This document shows positions 43,250 through 56,174 of a stretch of DNA of 64,000 bases, piece after piece. The notes below the pieces were generated by a model, which saw only the letters and a program-made list of their open reading frames with translations, ran no database searches and was not told the DNA's origin. The DNA lies in the NCBI RefSeq assembly GCF_964340395.1, contig NC_135568.1:8846776-8910775 (forward strand), written 5' to 3'. Source of the stretch: Glandiceps talaboti (lineage: Eukaryota; Hemichordata; Enteropneusta; Spengelidae). Every line of letters starts with the position of its first letter. The stretch's first letter is position 1. A program made the position numbers and the translations under genes.

Positions 43250-43328
43250 CCATGGAAAGTTGAAATATAGTTGTCAGAGCAAACAACGAGATTTGAAGTA
43301 CACCTTTAATCATCTGTAATTGCTCCAT
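43250..43328 (-). CDS. Candidate alternative first coding exon (hydrophobic N-terminus), possibly of SLC15A
   Basis: Open from ATG with a strong context (A at -3, G at +4) for 26 codons to a canonical donor, ATGG then GTAAGT, phase 1. Encodes MEQLQMIKGVLQISLFALTT then IFQLSM, a signal-anchor-like hydrophobic segment. Phase 1 fits SLC15A exon 2 (giving E) or exon 3 (giving A). It could equally begin another gene or be a chance reading frame; a 23-kb first intron would be required. Confidence 0.3.
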
Positions 43329-45199
43329 TGTGAACTTACACTGCCTGACAGGTTTACAGCAAAATCCATTGTTCCAGGAGTTGTAATTTGAAAAAATATT
43401 TTCGTAATTTCTTTAATTTTCAACTTATATATGCTGCTATACTCATTGCAGCATGTATGATCAAGTGATCAAACCTACTATCAGGATCCCAACATTTAAA
43501 ATTTGGAGAAGAAAGACTGAAACCTGGTCTGTACCTTCCACAACTATTTACACATGGACATCAATGCACATACTACAATCAACAACTAGTCCAGAAGTAA
43601 TCAGCTTATCAAAGTCAACCATTCCATGCAAGATTTATGTATTTTCAAATAGAATAATCAATGAAAAATAACAGCTTCAAAATGTACTAGCCCTTAATTA
43701 CTATTATTTTTACAAACTGACTTTGCAAATTATTATATATGGTAGCTATCTCAAAGATTTAAAGCACCTGCATTTTTTTGGTCATTTCAGAAAGTCAGTT
43801 CATGTGAGACATTCTTATGTTATCATTAATATCTGATATAACTGTCCTTGGAAGATATCTGGTAAGATATTAGTGATGACTACATTTGTGACAAGGACAC
43901 ACACAAACTTAATAATAATATCTAGTTCATAACTAAATTATAGTATAGACTCATTGATTTCAGTTTACACAGAGAACATGTAACATAAAATGCTACAGGG
44001 TGGAATCACTAAAGTAAGGATAGTTATTCACTATGAAATGTTAGAAAAGGGTGGGTAACTACCTTGTACAATGAACAAACAGAAAAGGGCGGTAACTACT
44101 TTGATTAAGATATCCTGATAACACTGATCCAGACACCAATTATTACATCATCCAGTATTTAATTCCCTAAACCCAATTCCTATGAACTGAAGAACCCGCA
44201 CTTTATTCTTATCTGCAATGTCAGTCACAAATTCTAAATCTCCCAACGGCATTTTAAGTTTTCAACATTTTTCAGACTTCACTGTTTTGAAGTTCATATC
44301 CATTTTATTTGTCTTAGTAGAAATGTCTTAGTATAATAATTCCACATGTAAAAATCCTGCACATTTCCACAGTCAATGTAAAATCTGTCAAAAAAAGTGT
44401 ACAGTATGGCAGAAATCTTTTAAACACTAACAAGTTTCCATGTATATTCAATGCTAATATGCCTTATAATCAATCTAGACAAGATTGTGGAACAGTGGAA
44501 TGACTACATTGTATATTTGCACAATTTTGCTTATGCTAGGGAGTTAGAGTAACACTTAGATAAGGGGTTGGAATGGTATTAGACTCCCTAACACAATGAT
44601 GATTTGGGTGGGAGGTACCTTGGTGGCCATGCTCTCAAAATATGACTCTCGTCATGAAATGGAAATTACTATTACTAAAAAGTCTGGTATTCTCCAGTAG
44701 TTTATCAAATCATCCCAACATTTGGTGATTTGCTTTATGAAATAAAATATTAAGATGGAGACCAACAGATTTTCTTCTTTTTTTTTCAGACCACTGATAC
44801 TACTCATTTTTCTTGAGTATAACTTGAACGAAGCATCCAACTATCTTTATGTTGGCCAGTAGATGTAAACAGATACATGTAAGTTGTCAAGTCTGCCAAC
44901 CAGTCATAGCACAATGTAAACAACAACAAAAGACCCAAACAACATTACAACTTGCAAGAACTAAGGGTAATTCAAAGTGATTCTGATGTCCTTATAATCA
45001 GGTGGTACATGGATGCGAAAACAATAAATAAGAACTAACATTTGACTACCGTAATTCTCAATTTAGCTTCGGAGTCCGTTTCAATTTGTTATACCAAATC
45101 TCACCCATTGAAAAGGAATAACAAAGTCTGTGACAACCATAATCTGTTCCCTATACAGGGATCAAAATTGGCAGTAGCCCAGGACACAAAGACTACTAA
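43329..45199. other. No supported gene
   Basis: AT-rich; short ORFs, GGGTGGGTAACTAC/GGGCGGTAACTAC minor duplication near 44050-44100. Confidence 0.4.
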
Positions 45200-45475
45200 A
45201 CATCATATCTGGACTACCCAATTTATAAGGTGGTAGTCTGTTAGACCAATGGAAATCAACATAAAAATTGTAGTTGAAACAGTTAACTATTACCGTTACC
45301 AAGCCGAAGTGTTAAATTTGAAATAAACAGTCCAGAGACATTGCATGTCCACTATTATACACTGTACCTTGACTACCAAATTATAGGCGGTAGTCTGTTA
45401 GACCAATCAAAATCAATAGAAAACTATAGCTGAAACAGTTCACTTGGCTAATCTGACCACCAACTGTAGAAATTA
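45200..45475. repeat. Tandem duplication, about 160-bp spacing
   Basis: GGCGGTAGTCTGTTAGACCAAT and GCTGAAACAGTT each occur twice, at about 45228/45388 and 45270/45432, 250 bp on the downstream (minus-strand) side of the candidate exon 45627-45699. Confidence 0.75.
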
Positions 45476-45626
45476 AATTTCAGCTCTGCTATATTACTGT
45501 ACCATGAATATCAACTACATAACATTCTAGGAGTAATATTCTTAATGCAATGTTCATCAGATTGTATTCTAAACTATATGTTTTTTAATTTATGCACACA
45601 CATATACAGAGATTAATTCAACTTAC

Positions 45627-45699
45627 AATTTTGCTTTTCTCCACCTGCGTTTTCATACAGTGGAATATCCGTATCTCTTGTGTCTGTTTCCCCTGACAT
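45627..45699 (-). CDS. Candidate alternative first coding exon (hydrophilic N-terminus), possibly of SLC15A
   Basis: ATG with A at -3 and an in-frame TAA 39 bases upstream, then 24 codons MSGETDTRDTDIPLYENAGG-EKQN to a strong donor GTAAGT, phase 1. Splicing to SLC15A exon 2 would create TAG, but splicing to exon 3 gives NSSPLVDSKEDV in frame. Acidic, polar composition resembles N-termini of transporters, including the first coding exon at 19.9 kb. No transcript evidence; it may belong to another gene. Confidence 0.4.
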
Positions 45700-46240
45700 C
45701 TTTCCCCAGACTTTGTTTTCCTCACAAACTTTGTAGACTTAAAATGTTACAAAACGGTCTTCAGTAGAGAATCAATGTTGTCCCAAGTACCACCTTGTAT
45801 CATCTGATGTCTTAAAAAACTAATCTTATGGCAAGACATTATCCATATCATGAACTTTGTTCCCTTCTTGCAACCTCTTCCAAGGACATCAAAAACAAAT
45901 TTTTGAAATTTTACCTTCGACAATGCTCTTAAGCATGGTAATAACAACCAATTTACAACCAATTATGTCATGTTTCAAGTACATAGTCAATTTCCTATCA
46001 TATTTAAGTTTTTCACATCCAAGTTACAAAACATATAAATATATTTATATTTGTATTCTTTTTTCATCCGTAGAAAGAGGTTATCTTTATACTCAACTAT
46101 GTGTTGGCTATCAGCATCTTTCAAGTATCTAAATCTGAATGGTAAACACAAGATGTGAAGTTACCTAAAACTACATGCACTCACTGTCTAATTCCTATCC
46201 GGGTTGTATAACTTGAATATACCTCACTATCCCAAAGACT

Positions 46241-46312
46241 TGGCTATCCGGCTTGACAATGTCATTTGCCAGAACCTTAAAAGCCAGTATATTGTATCAG
46301 ATAGCCAAGTCT
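46241..46312. repeat. Hairpin, AGACTTGGCTATC arms
   Basis: AGACTTGGCTATC and GATAGCCAAGTCT pair around about 45 bp. Confidence 0.7.
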
Positions 46313-46832
46313 GGGTGGATACAAAACGTTCCTCCATGTAACTGAATGTGTTGAAACTTGACAAACTCTGAGTTTTACTTATCATAATTTTTCTAAATTC
46401 TATAGTAAAGAGTATAAATTTCTATATAATGCATGCCAGTCATCTTTCTAACTCTGTCATGATTTTTCCAAAGACTGATTTCTTTATTGTGAAGACAATT
46501 TGTGCCTATGTACACTAATAGTGATAATGCTATTGTAACAGTCCTTTGTAATGTTGTGTACTAAGTACATTTACTTTGTATCTCTGGAACTATTGTACAT
46601 TGCTACTACATATGTTTTTATATTTCTGTTTTTCTGATCTATCGATGATGTGTGAGTTTGTAAGTTTTTCATGGGGTTCGATGGAAAGAACTCCACCCCT
46701 AAGAGATGTTTGAGTTTGTGCATGATGCTTTTATTGAGTGTTATCCTAAATAAAGATTTTTTATAACAAATTTAATGTGACATACGTGTGCCAAATAAAT
46801 AATTCCTTCAGATTCTTTATACTGTGATTCTG

Positions 46833-46970
46833 GAGTAACAGTAGTCTTGCTTGCAGATGGAGTTTGCAACTTGAGTCTGACATTGTCCCAAAACACCAGA
46901 GAAAGAAGAGGGACATTGTTAGAAGCAAGTCCCAACTTACTCCAGCTGCAAGCAGGACTAGAGTAACAGT
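46833..46970. mobile_element. Foldback element (family E), copy 1 with target-site duplication
   Basis: Inverted ends AGTCTTGCTTGCAG / CTGCAAGCAGGACT and inner GACATTGTCCC / GGGACATTGT. Flanked on both sides by the direct repeat GAGTAACAGT, a 10-bp apparent target-site duplication. Confidence 0.8.
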
Positions 46971-47499
46971 AACAGTTGCAGTATCAGGAACAGAAAAGGT
47001 AAAGACAAAGTTTAACTCCAACAAAACCACTTAAATTGAAGTTGTTTTTATAGGACCACATCTTTCAATGTATGGCATTGAAAGGGATTGTAATTTTAAA
47101 ATGAACACTGGATCATACTCGGGGTACATTAAATGATTTCAAAAAGCTCAATGTCTCTTTGTGAGCACAGTTTTCAACTAATTTTTTAATTGATACCAAC
47201 AAATTGATATAATTATTGCCTATAAGAGTAAAACAATTAAATTAAAACTTTGGTAATTACATATTTATGTCTCAAGGTTGACTTTTCACTTCTAATTTCT
47301 ATATGTCTAATGAAATTGACAACTTCTACATTTCATTAATTAAATGTCTAATTGAATAAGTGAAATTGACAATACACTGACAATGTATAGTTGATATAGT
47401 TCCTTATATCTTATCCATATCATATACAATGAGCAACCCTAAAACAGAACTTTTTGCATGGGCAATTTTATCATGTATACACCACTTATGATGTTAGTT

Positions 47500-47740
47500 T
47501 CCAATGTTTGGCTTCGCAATTCTCGCTACCTGCAATGACATTTTACCTCATATTCTAGAAGTTCAAAATAGAACAAAAAAAGACTGACTCATTGATTCTC
47601 ACGTGTGCCTATAATAATGCATGTAAAGCGCATGTAGCAGAATTTAAGTTATAGTGTCGACCATGAAATTAAATGTTCATTATTTTTATGATGTACCTAG
47701 GCAGTAACATTCTATTTCTGGCATTGAGAATTACCTTCAT
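47500..47740 (+). repeat. Family B, copy 2
   Basis: CTACCTGCAATGACATTTTA, TCAAAATAGAACAAAAAAAG and TTATTTTTATGATGTACCTA match family B. Confidence 0.8.
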
Positions 47741-50337
47741 ATTTTTTACTCATAAAATACAGCAAGCTTTGGACAATTTTTTATTTAAAAAAATTCCAGT
47801 TTTATATGTTGGGGTTTTAATATCATGTTGTGTTACTTTTGTCTAAAGCTCTGATGTGTCAAACAGAGTAAGTTTACTGTTCATCATTCTGCATGTTATG
47901 AACATGTTGTGAACTGTATACAGTATAGCAAATTATTAAATATTAGTAATTAGCAATAATGAATTTAATCAATCATGTAACAATCTATATGTAAATTACT
48001 ATACAGGAAATTAGACATCCTCTAGGTAGTTAAAAATAGATCATTTTTCACATCAAAAGTTGATAAAAATAATTAATGTCTAGTCTACAGGACTGTCTTG
48101 TATTGCTGTAAGATGTGTCAATATTTGGGTTCCCCTAAGTCAGTCAAATAATGCATGGTTCACTGGATGTGCTACTTCATATGTTGCATGAGTTGCATCA
48201 CACAATACAGCATATAGCCTAGATTTGTATTTATACTACATGACTCATCATAATAGTGTACAACAAACAAGTCTGCACATGTGACAACTGACCCAAGGAA
48301 AACAGGTATAATTATCAAAACAACAAAATAACCATTGGTGGACATCTGACTGTTATAGTGATGTATACTAGTACCTGCATGTGACTTCATTGACCCTGTG
48401 AGGTGTATGTTAATTTAGTGGGTAGAAATAAGAGTCTCCAACCACCTTTCAAGTGTGTTATTTATTTTGATTATCATTTGAACTTAGAAGAAGCGGCACA
48501 GCATTAGTTCATATGTGCGTACAGGAACAAATATTTATGTTTGTCTATCTGCCTCCTCCCTCCCTCCCCTCTGTCTGCATCTCTCTCACTCACTGGCTAT
48601 CTCTGTCCTTATCACCCTTGCTGCCCCCCCCCCCCCAATCAATCAATCTGACCATAGAAGACTGTATTACTACTACATGTAAATATCTATACCCCAGGAT
48701 AATTATATAGTTTAAGAGTACATCGGAGAAACAAGGCACTACTACATGTATGTTTATGACACACACAATCACAGAGTGATAATTGCACTTCAATACTGTG
48801 CTATCATATGTCCCTTATTCGAAGCAAATATCTCGAAGAGTTCATGGCAATGCAAATAAACCTATTGGGCCATTTTGTACTCATTTACATACTACATAAC
48901 TTGTATTATATATATGATCTCAAATCAATATACAACTTTGTCACATTTGAACTATTAGAGGTGTGGTTATACAATGACACATCAACAATCACTAAGTTAG
49001 GGAGCAGTGAGACCCAAACAGGTGTGTGTGTATGTTGTCATTTAGCTACTTTGTACAGATTAATATCTAAGATAGATACATGGAGATGATTGACAGGTAG
49101 CTGACCTTCGACCTGCCAGACAAGTTGATAGCACACGTCCACATGCAGTAAGTGTTGTTGGAGGCATGAGAGTTCACGTGAACTGGGTTGATACTTGAGA
49201 TGTACTTTGTTGTCACGTTGTGGTACAAAACGCTAAATCACTATGAATTGCAATATAAACCAAAATCACAAGTCTAAAATGTGCAGCAGAAAATCCCTTT
49301 CTAATGTTTTTTTTAGACTTCTCACAGCTCAAAAGAAGATTTAGAGATATACATGTATCTTTATTTTGATGAACTGCAAAGTGTTATCAGTAGACTTGCA
49401 GCTACATTTGTATTGGTGTTCAAAGAGAATTGTGGTACAGCAGGGTTGGTTGATGTCAGACTAGGGTAGCACGGCTGATGCATCCATCTAGTAATACTAA
49501 ATCGAAGGGTCATAAGTTTAAGGCCTGGCTCTGGCCGACTTTTCTCCTTCTTTATAGTTCACTATAGAATGGAGAAACGACTTCTGCAGCTTTGTCAGAA
49601 GTCTTCAACTCAATACATGTAGAATGTGTTCGATAGTGTACTGTGATGATGAAAAGACCTATGACTTTAAGTTACTTCCTTCAGCTTTCAGCATTACATT
49701 AAATTTTACAATTGACTTAAAACTATAAATCTATATACAAGCTCTCTTCTTCCACTTTTGATTGAGAAACAGACACGTCTTGCAAAAAAATCACTTGTTC
49801 TTCTTCAGTGTCTCACTGGATCTAACAGAATGAACCAAATAAAACTATAAAATATACTTACCACAGGGTTTCTGATCAAGATGTTACATGTACATTTACA
49901 TCATCTGTCACATTGGAATAGATACATTTTGATTATCAGTGATATTGTTTTTCTGTTACCCCCTAAGGGTCTCTGCAATAAAATAGAGAAAAAAACTAAA
50001 TATACATAAATATGAGGTTTTAGTATTCTTAAACCTGCACTACTTGTAACTGACATATTATATTTTCAATTAGACAACCAATTCATTGAAAGTTGTTAAA
50101 ATACCAATAACTAAAGCACACAGCAGTTAGTGGTTTATTTTACCAATCTTGTATTTTGAATCTAATTTGTAGTAATGGTTTATTTTCAAGGGTGGCAGGT
50201 AAAATCTACCAAAGTTCTCCACCTTTCTGTAAATTTTTAAACCAAAATCATGTACTGTTATGTAACAAGTGTACAAATGTTATACACACATGCTACTTTA
50301 TCAAGGTATACATACATAAAGGTATATTCATTCATTA
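47741..50337. other. No supported gene; possible degenerate tRNA-like SINE head near 49465-49550
   Basis: Plus strand GGGTAGCACGGCTGATGCAT and AGGGTCATAAGTTTAAGGCC loosely resemble A and B boxes. A poly-C tract lies at 48625-48637. Other ORFs are short and lack splice support. Confidence 0.35.
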
Positions 50338-50370
50338 TACATACGTACATACATACATACATACATAGCA

Positions 50371-50407
<37 letters not shown>
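50338..50407. repeat. (CATA)n and (CA)n microsatellites
   Basis: TACATACATACATACATACA then about 17 CA units. Confidence 0.95.
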
Positions 50408-50412
<5 letters not shown>

Positions 50413-50559
50413 AGTCCTTAAAGTCAATTTTCTTTGTTCTCTGTGTTTAAATCTTAATGTTTTGTATTAATTGTATTAACCCAAGTATTCAATCAAGCTG
50501 GGTATTTTCCTTCCACAAGCTAAAATAAAAGTGATAATACAGATGAGAAATGGTAAATG

Positions 50560-50700
50560 TTCATGATTTTAAAAAAAATATAGCAACTTTACTATATTTT
50601 TCTACTTGTGAAACAACAAAGATCAAGTACGTGTTTGTAACTCAATAGTTGAAAAAAAGTGTAAAAGAGTGTACAAAAAGTTTGTTATACATACTGTACA
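50560..50700. repeat. Half element of family G
   Basis: TACTTGTGAAACAACAAAGA, GTGTTTGTAACTCAATAGTT and CAAAAAGTTTGTTATACATA match one arm of family G. Confidence 0.65.
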
Positions 50701-50849
50701 GGAAGTGAGCAGACAAAATATGCAAGTCATTGGTAAATGAAGTCCCATCCTCATTTCCAGGAAAGTATGTAACTTCATATTAACAGTGACACTAGTCTAG
50801 TACTATCCGATATATCAACTCTAGTACTATCTGTGGTATGAAATCTAAT

Positions 50850-51505
50850 GCCATCACATCTAGTGCTATTCCTGGCATCGAATCTAGTGCTATTCCTGGC
50901 ATCACATCTAGTGCTATTCCTGGCATCGAATCTAGTGCTATTCCTGGCATCACATCTAGTGCTATTCCTGGCATCACATATAGTGCTATTCCTGGCATCA
51001 CATCTAGTGCTATTCCTGGCATCACATCTAGTGCTATTCCTGGCATCGAATCTAGTGCTATTCCTGGCATCACATCTAGTGCTATTCCTGGCATCACATC
51101 TAGTGCTATTCCTGGCATCACATCTAGTGCTATTCCTGGCATCACATATAGTGCTATTCCTGGCATCACATATAGTGCTATTCCTGGCATCGAATCTACA
51201 CCAAGTGCTATCTGTGGCATCAAATCTAGTGCTATTCCCGGCATCGAATCTAGACCAAGTGCTATCTGTGGCATCAAATCTAGTGCTATTCCTGGCATCA
51301 TATTTAGTGCTTTTCCTGGCATCGAATCTACACCAAGTGCTATCTGTGGCATCAAATCTAGTGCTATTCCCGGCATCGAATCTAGACCAAGTGCTATCTG
51401 TGGCATCAAATCTAGTGCTATTCCCGGCATCGAATCTAGACCAAGTGCTATCTGTGGCATCAAATCTAGTGCTATTCCTGGCATCGAATCTAGTGCTATC
51501 TGTTT
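50850..51505. repeat. 24-bp minisatellite with 54-bp higher-order units
   Basis: About 27 units of the type TCTAGTGCTATTCCTGGCATC plus a 3-bp variable prefix (GAA, ACA, AAA). The right third alternates a 30-bp variant (ACCAAGTGCTATCTGTGGCATC) with the 24-bp unit, giving a 54-bp period. All periods are multiples of three, so several frames stay open: plus 50838-51542 (SSAIPGI repeats) and minus 50792-51553 (MPGIALDV repeats). Confidence 0.95.
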
Positions 51506-52319
51506 CATCAAACTAAATTTCAAGATCTTTCTAAAGAGATGATTTAGTACCAAGGGTGGATCTAGCCTATATTAACACATACAAATGAAGGTAAAAAAAT
51601 ATTAACTTATGGCTAGTGTTGGCAGTTTATGTCTAAATAAACATAGCGTACATAGGTATATCTAATGCTAATGTAACAGTAATATATATATTTTGATGTG
51701 CCAACAATAAGTCATACTCAAAGCCAAACACACTAGACCTGTATACAGGTACAATCCAAAGTAATTTCCAAACTCCTTGGGGATCAATTATCCTTGCATA
51801 CTTCTAATCAAGCACATCGGACTGAATCCATCACTTAACAATCACATTCCATTAAGATGATTTATAAGGCAAACCAAGGTCAAAGTGTACTGATTCAGCT
51901 ACTGCTCAAGGCCTTCTTGTTAGAAATAGACCACTAATATGCATAATATGAGCTGTTACACACAATAATTGCAGTAGTAATGGAGTGATTGGGTACATAT
52001 TTGTATGAAAACATTGGCCATTTCAGAACATATTATATTAGTTAAGTAATGACTCCACATCATTTGTAATGTCACTTTAACATACATACATGTATAGTAT
52101 AATCTGCAGGACATGATTGATACTTAACTTTTTTTTCATGGTCATGTTTTGATATCGTTCTTCATTTTGTTCTGAACATGGTAACAGCTTGGTTATTTGT
52201 TTGTATTTTCATTTTGATTAAATCAAGATTACATCAAAGATTCAAAGATATTTTCTAAAATGTTCATGTCAGAAAGTAATCAGAATGTTAAAAAACTGGG
52301 TAGTAACATGTTAAACATA

Positions 52320-52395
52320 GGGAAGGTGCCAGGGTGGGGATTAGGGTAGTAACAGTGGTGGGAGGGGGTTGGAGGGGGTTGGATGGGGTGGTGTG
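52320..52395 (+). other. G-rich stretch with quadruplex potential
   Basis: GGTGGGAGGGGGTTGGAGGG followed by GGGTTGGATGGGG; several G runs with short loops. Adjacent to the family D fragment at 52430. Confidence 0.6.
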
Positions 52396-52429
52396 CTTCT
52401 TGAAAACATTCAAAGAGTGCTTGCAGAAA

Positions 52430-52560
52430 GTGCAATGGACCTTATAATTCCTAGGGAGTCAAGATGTATACAGGGCTGTTGAGCCAATGTACACCCACAC
52501 AAAGGGTCTTGATTGTAAAACACCTTGAGTAGTGTGGGAAAGTGCTATAAAACGTTAACA
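52430..52560 (-). repeat. Family D fragment, reverse orientation
   Basis: CCTAGGGAGTCAAGATGTAT and CACCTTGAGTAGTGTGGGAAA are complements of the family D body phrases. Confidence 0.55.
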
Positions 52561-53604
52561 AGGAATCTTTAAGTCTACTGACACTACACCCTTGAACAAA
52601 GTTAAATACTTACAGTTCAAGTGTTAAAGACAAAAGAAATGTAAGTACACAACACTTGGTGGCAGTCTTCAAAATTACACAATCATAAATTTAAACTAAA
52701 TGTATGTGTTACTAAATTTCTCATTCCAATCCCCTATTCTAATAAAATAATCTGAAATACATATTTACAACAGAACAAACTACAATATACTTTGAATTGT
52801 TGACTTTCTATGATAGAGGGACTGTACCATTTTATAATATTCAAGGATACAAAAGTAGTGAAAATGGAAGATCCATTCCTTGAAAAGATTCCAGGAGTCC
52901 ATGAGAGTTCATTAGTTAATTAGAGTGAAGTAAAACATAGATCAATATCATAGATATGATTTTGATAATACTAATATGTAAGACAATTAACTGACAGAAA
53001 TGTGAATGTTTGGGTACAAGCTTAGATTACACATTTTGGGGTGTAATTTTTACTACATATTTAATTACTGTTAAAGGCATACAACCATCACATGAAATAT
53101 GGTGAACTCAAACCTGGTATGAAGACATAATTTAAGAATAACTGGATGATGTACATTATATGTATTATCAATATGTACTGTAACAAAATGTTGAGGTACA
53201 TTTGTATGCAACGCCCTGTTCTAACAATGGCAGAAGACAACTGCTACATGTATGTCAAAGATGACACGTATGGATATTAACATTATACTATTTCTACAAA
53301 CTTAAAGCTTGTATCATTTTTAAATATGTACACATATTTATAATGTATCTGTGCTAAGAAACTAGAAAGGTAGATTCTAAATTACGGTACCTAAATATAC
53401 AATAAACACATATTCTCATTGTTTTTTTTCACTGGTGTGAAATTGTCAAGGGTTCCATGTAAGATACCATTAGACGCAGTAAATTACTCATCTTGGAGTC
53501 TGGTACAGAATATTAAGTAGATTAAACTGTATTACTGATGAAATAATGAGTTCTATAATATCATCATAACACAGCTACTGATTTCTCCATGGTAAAATGG
53601 GAAA

Positions 53605-53815
53605 CTAAATTCTCAGTCCCTGCACTAGCATTTTACCCCATGTTAGAGGGTCAAAATAGAACAAGAAGGTTGACTGTTTCTCACGCGTGCCTACATGTGT
53701 ACTAATGCATATGAAGTGTGTGGAGTGAAAGTTATGTTGTCGACCAAGATTGAATGTTCGTTATTTTTATGATGCACCTAAACAGTAATAGTATATTTCA
53801 GATACCGAGAATTGT
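53605..53815 (+). repeat. Family B, copy 3
   Basis: GCACTAGCATTTTACCCCATG, AAAATAGAACAAGAAGGTTG and TTATTTTTATGATGCACCTA match family B. Confidence 0.85.
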
Positions 53816-53984
53816 ATGTGGATATTTGACTGTAGAATGTTACACTTATTTTCACAGAAGATATACACAAACTAAATTAAAAAACTGTTGTTGCCGCATG
53901 TGCTGGAGTTTACACATGGGTGATGATACAGTGCCTTGGTTATGTAGATATACATCACTCTGTAATCAAAGATAGTGAAACCAC

Positions 53985-54350
53985 TAAACAAGGTTGATTA
54001 TACCATGCGCAAGCCTTTTTAGAACAAAAAATATGGAATATATACTCTGGTCATTCTACATCACAACAACGTGCATCTATGTCATGACAACACGTGTCTA
54101 CATCACTGGTTCTGCTATGTTCGAAATATTAGTCAAAATGTTCAAAATTACCATTACTTTCCTCGATTTTTTTTGTTACTGGCGCTAAGTATAATAATGT
54201 TATTCTCCAATATTTTTCTTCAGTCAGCTGAAAAATATGCACGACCTCAGGGTTGTCACTACTCGTCTATTGACTCGTATTGACAAAGACCCCTTAGATC
54301 ACTCATATTTTCCTTAGCGGAATGAAGAAAAATATTGGGGAATAACATCT
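53985..54350 (+). repeat. Family A, copy 2 (full)
   Basis: Runs from AGAACAAAAAATATGGAATA to AAATATTGGGGAATAACATC; its last part folds back on itself through CTCCAATATTTTTCTTCA / GAAGAAAAATATTGG. Confidence 0.85.
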
Positions 54351-54867
54351 AAATATGTCAACACTTGTGGACAACTTGCTATCACATTATCACAATAATA
54401 GTATTATCTGTGAGTGTCTGTTTATTTGATTTTTTAATGTAATCTTTCAAATCTTTTAATAGTGATTACTTAATTATATAATGCTACCCCACCCAGTCTA
54501 AAAATTATAAATCTTGATAAATGTTCTCTACATGAATGCATCGTACTTGTCTCTTTATATATACAAGATATAATTTGTTAACTTTACTAGCATGAAATAA
54601 TGAATACATTGTTTGAAACAATTTTCTATATTTATCATATAATCACTATTATCTTTGCAGGATAAAAAAAAACCATCAAATGAGCCATGGATTATTTTTG
54701 TCTTACTCAGCACTACTAATGGTGCCTGTTATTCTTATTCAGAGTACGAGTATTAGAGTTTGCGAACATTCCTTTCTTGGTAATCTGATAATTACAATCT
54801 ATCGTAAGGCCAAAAAAAGGAAAAGAATTGTTTCTGGTCAGAATGTGCATCACTTAAATACCCTCAC

Positions 54868-55017
54868 TTTGGTCTCTTTTTGTGAGTGCTTGTCCAGCCC
54901 ATTCAGTCTGCAGATCCGTGGGGGAAACACAAAAATAACCCTCCCTACTTCAGTGAAGTCAACTGCAGAGCCAATCATGAACACACAAATGAAAGTGGTA
55001 AATAAAGAGAACAGTAA
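54868..55017 (-). other. Exon-like 150-bp segment, coding status unresolved
   Basis: On the minus strand, TATGGCAG precedes and GTGAGG follows an open 50-codon segment in phase 0 to 0. It starts LLFSLFTTFICVFMIGSAVD (a hydrophobic helix) and continues FTEVGRVIFVFPPRIC. The plus strand is also open here: an ORF runs 54680-55033 and is preceded by TTATCTTTGCAG at 54660. G+C is higher than around it. No neighbouring exons were found on either strand; it may be a gene fragment or retroelement remnant. Confidence 0.3.
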
Positions 55018-55033
55018 CTGCCATAAAAAGTAG

Positions 55034-56174
55034 ATTAAGTGACAAGTTTGTTGAGAATTAAAAAAAAAAATCCATGTCTTCACACCATTTTAGACAGACT
55101 GTCCTGAGCAGACCCAATTCTTTTTTTTCCCTAATAATCCTGTCAATTTGACTGCTCTTTCAAATCGACCAACGTAGAATCTTAAAAGTACTTATTTTCC
55201 TAATCCTTGCACTTTGACCATAACAAAATCAATGTATTTATTTTTCTTTTCTTTTTTCAACTATAAAATATAACTTTATTTTTACGAATCCTCCATAAAA
55301 ATGAAATTAAAAATTATTGGCAAAGAAGAAAACTGATTTGAATGTTTGACTTACTCGTGTCTTGCAATTCGACTGGCAAAATTGCAAATTAATTGTCATA
55401 AATCAAGTAATATCGACCACAGAGTTCTACAGTCTATAACTCCCTGTGTTGAATAGAATTCTAGTCTATAACCATGCTGCCCTGTATTAGAGTTTTGCAC
55501 ACAGCCTAAAACCTGTAGTTTCCTGTAGTCTAAAAACTATATGACCCTGTAAGTTCTAAAGCTTAAAGAAAATAAATCATTTTTTCTGCTGTCATAAATT
55601 GTGCTACACAAGACCACAGTGAGTGAGTGAATTAATTACTGACAATAAAAGTTTACAGTAATCATTCACTCTTAATACTCAATAGTCCAGTAACGAAAAG
55701 ATTACAACGTCACACTTTATTGATGCCATTAAACAACCGTAAGTTAGATCTAGTTTCAAAACTCTACAACTCCTGAGTTAACCAGACAAAGTTATATAAA
55801 AAATTGTATTCCTCATTAAATGATATAGAATGGTTTTTATCTTCAGTCGCTGTGAATATTATGACTTTTGTTTCACAGTAAATGATTTAATACACTGTTC
55901 TTTCTGTCCAGGATATTTTCACAAAAAGGCTCATTTACTGTAGTTGCCCCAGTGTGTGAAGATCACACAAGTGGATAATAGCGGTGCCTTGGGTATAAAT
56001 CACCCTGTAATTAATAGTGAATGAGGTTGAATGTGTGGCTATTGGAGAAACACTTGCTATCAGAAACTCTACCCTTCTGTGAGTGTAATTACATTATAAT
56101 AGTGTTAAAGTTTCAGTTTTGTATTCACTATCAATTGTGTGTGTCTCAAAAGTTAAAATGTACATGTTGATACA
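55034..56174. other. No supported gene
   Basis: AT-rich with poly-A and poly-T runs; no recognisable repeat family. Confidence 0.4.

Noticed and set aside
46741-47030. Minus-strand ORFs of 64 and 89 codons
   Set aside because: They lie across the family E foldback element and lack splice or start context.
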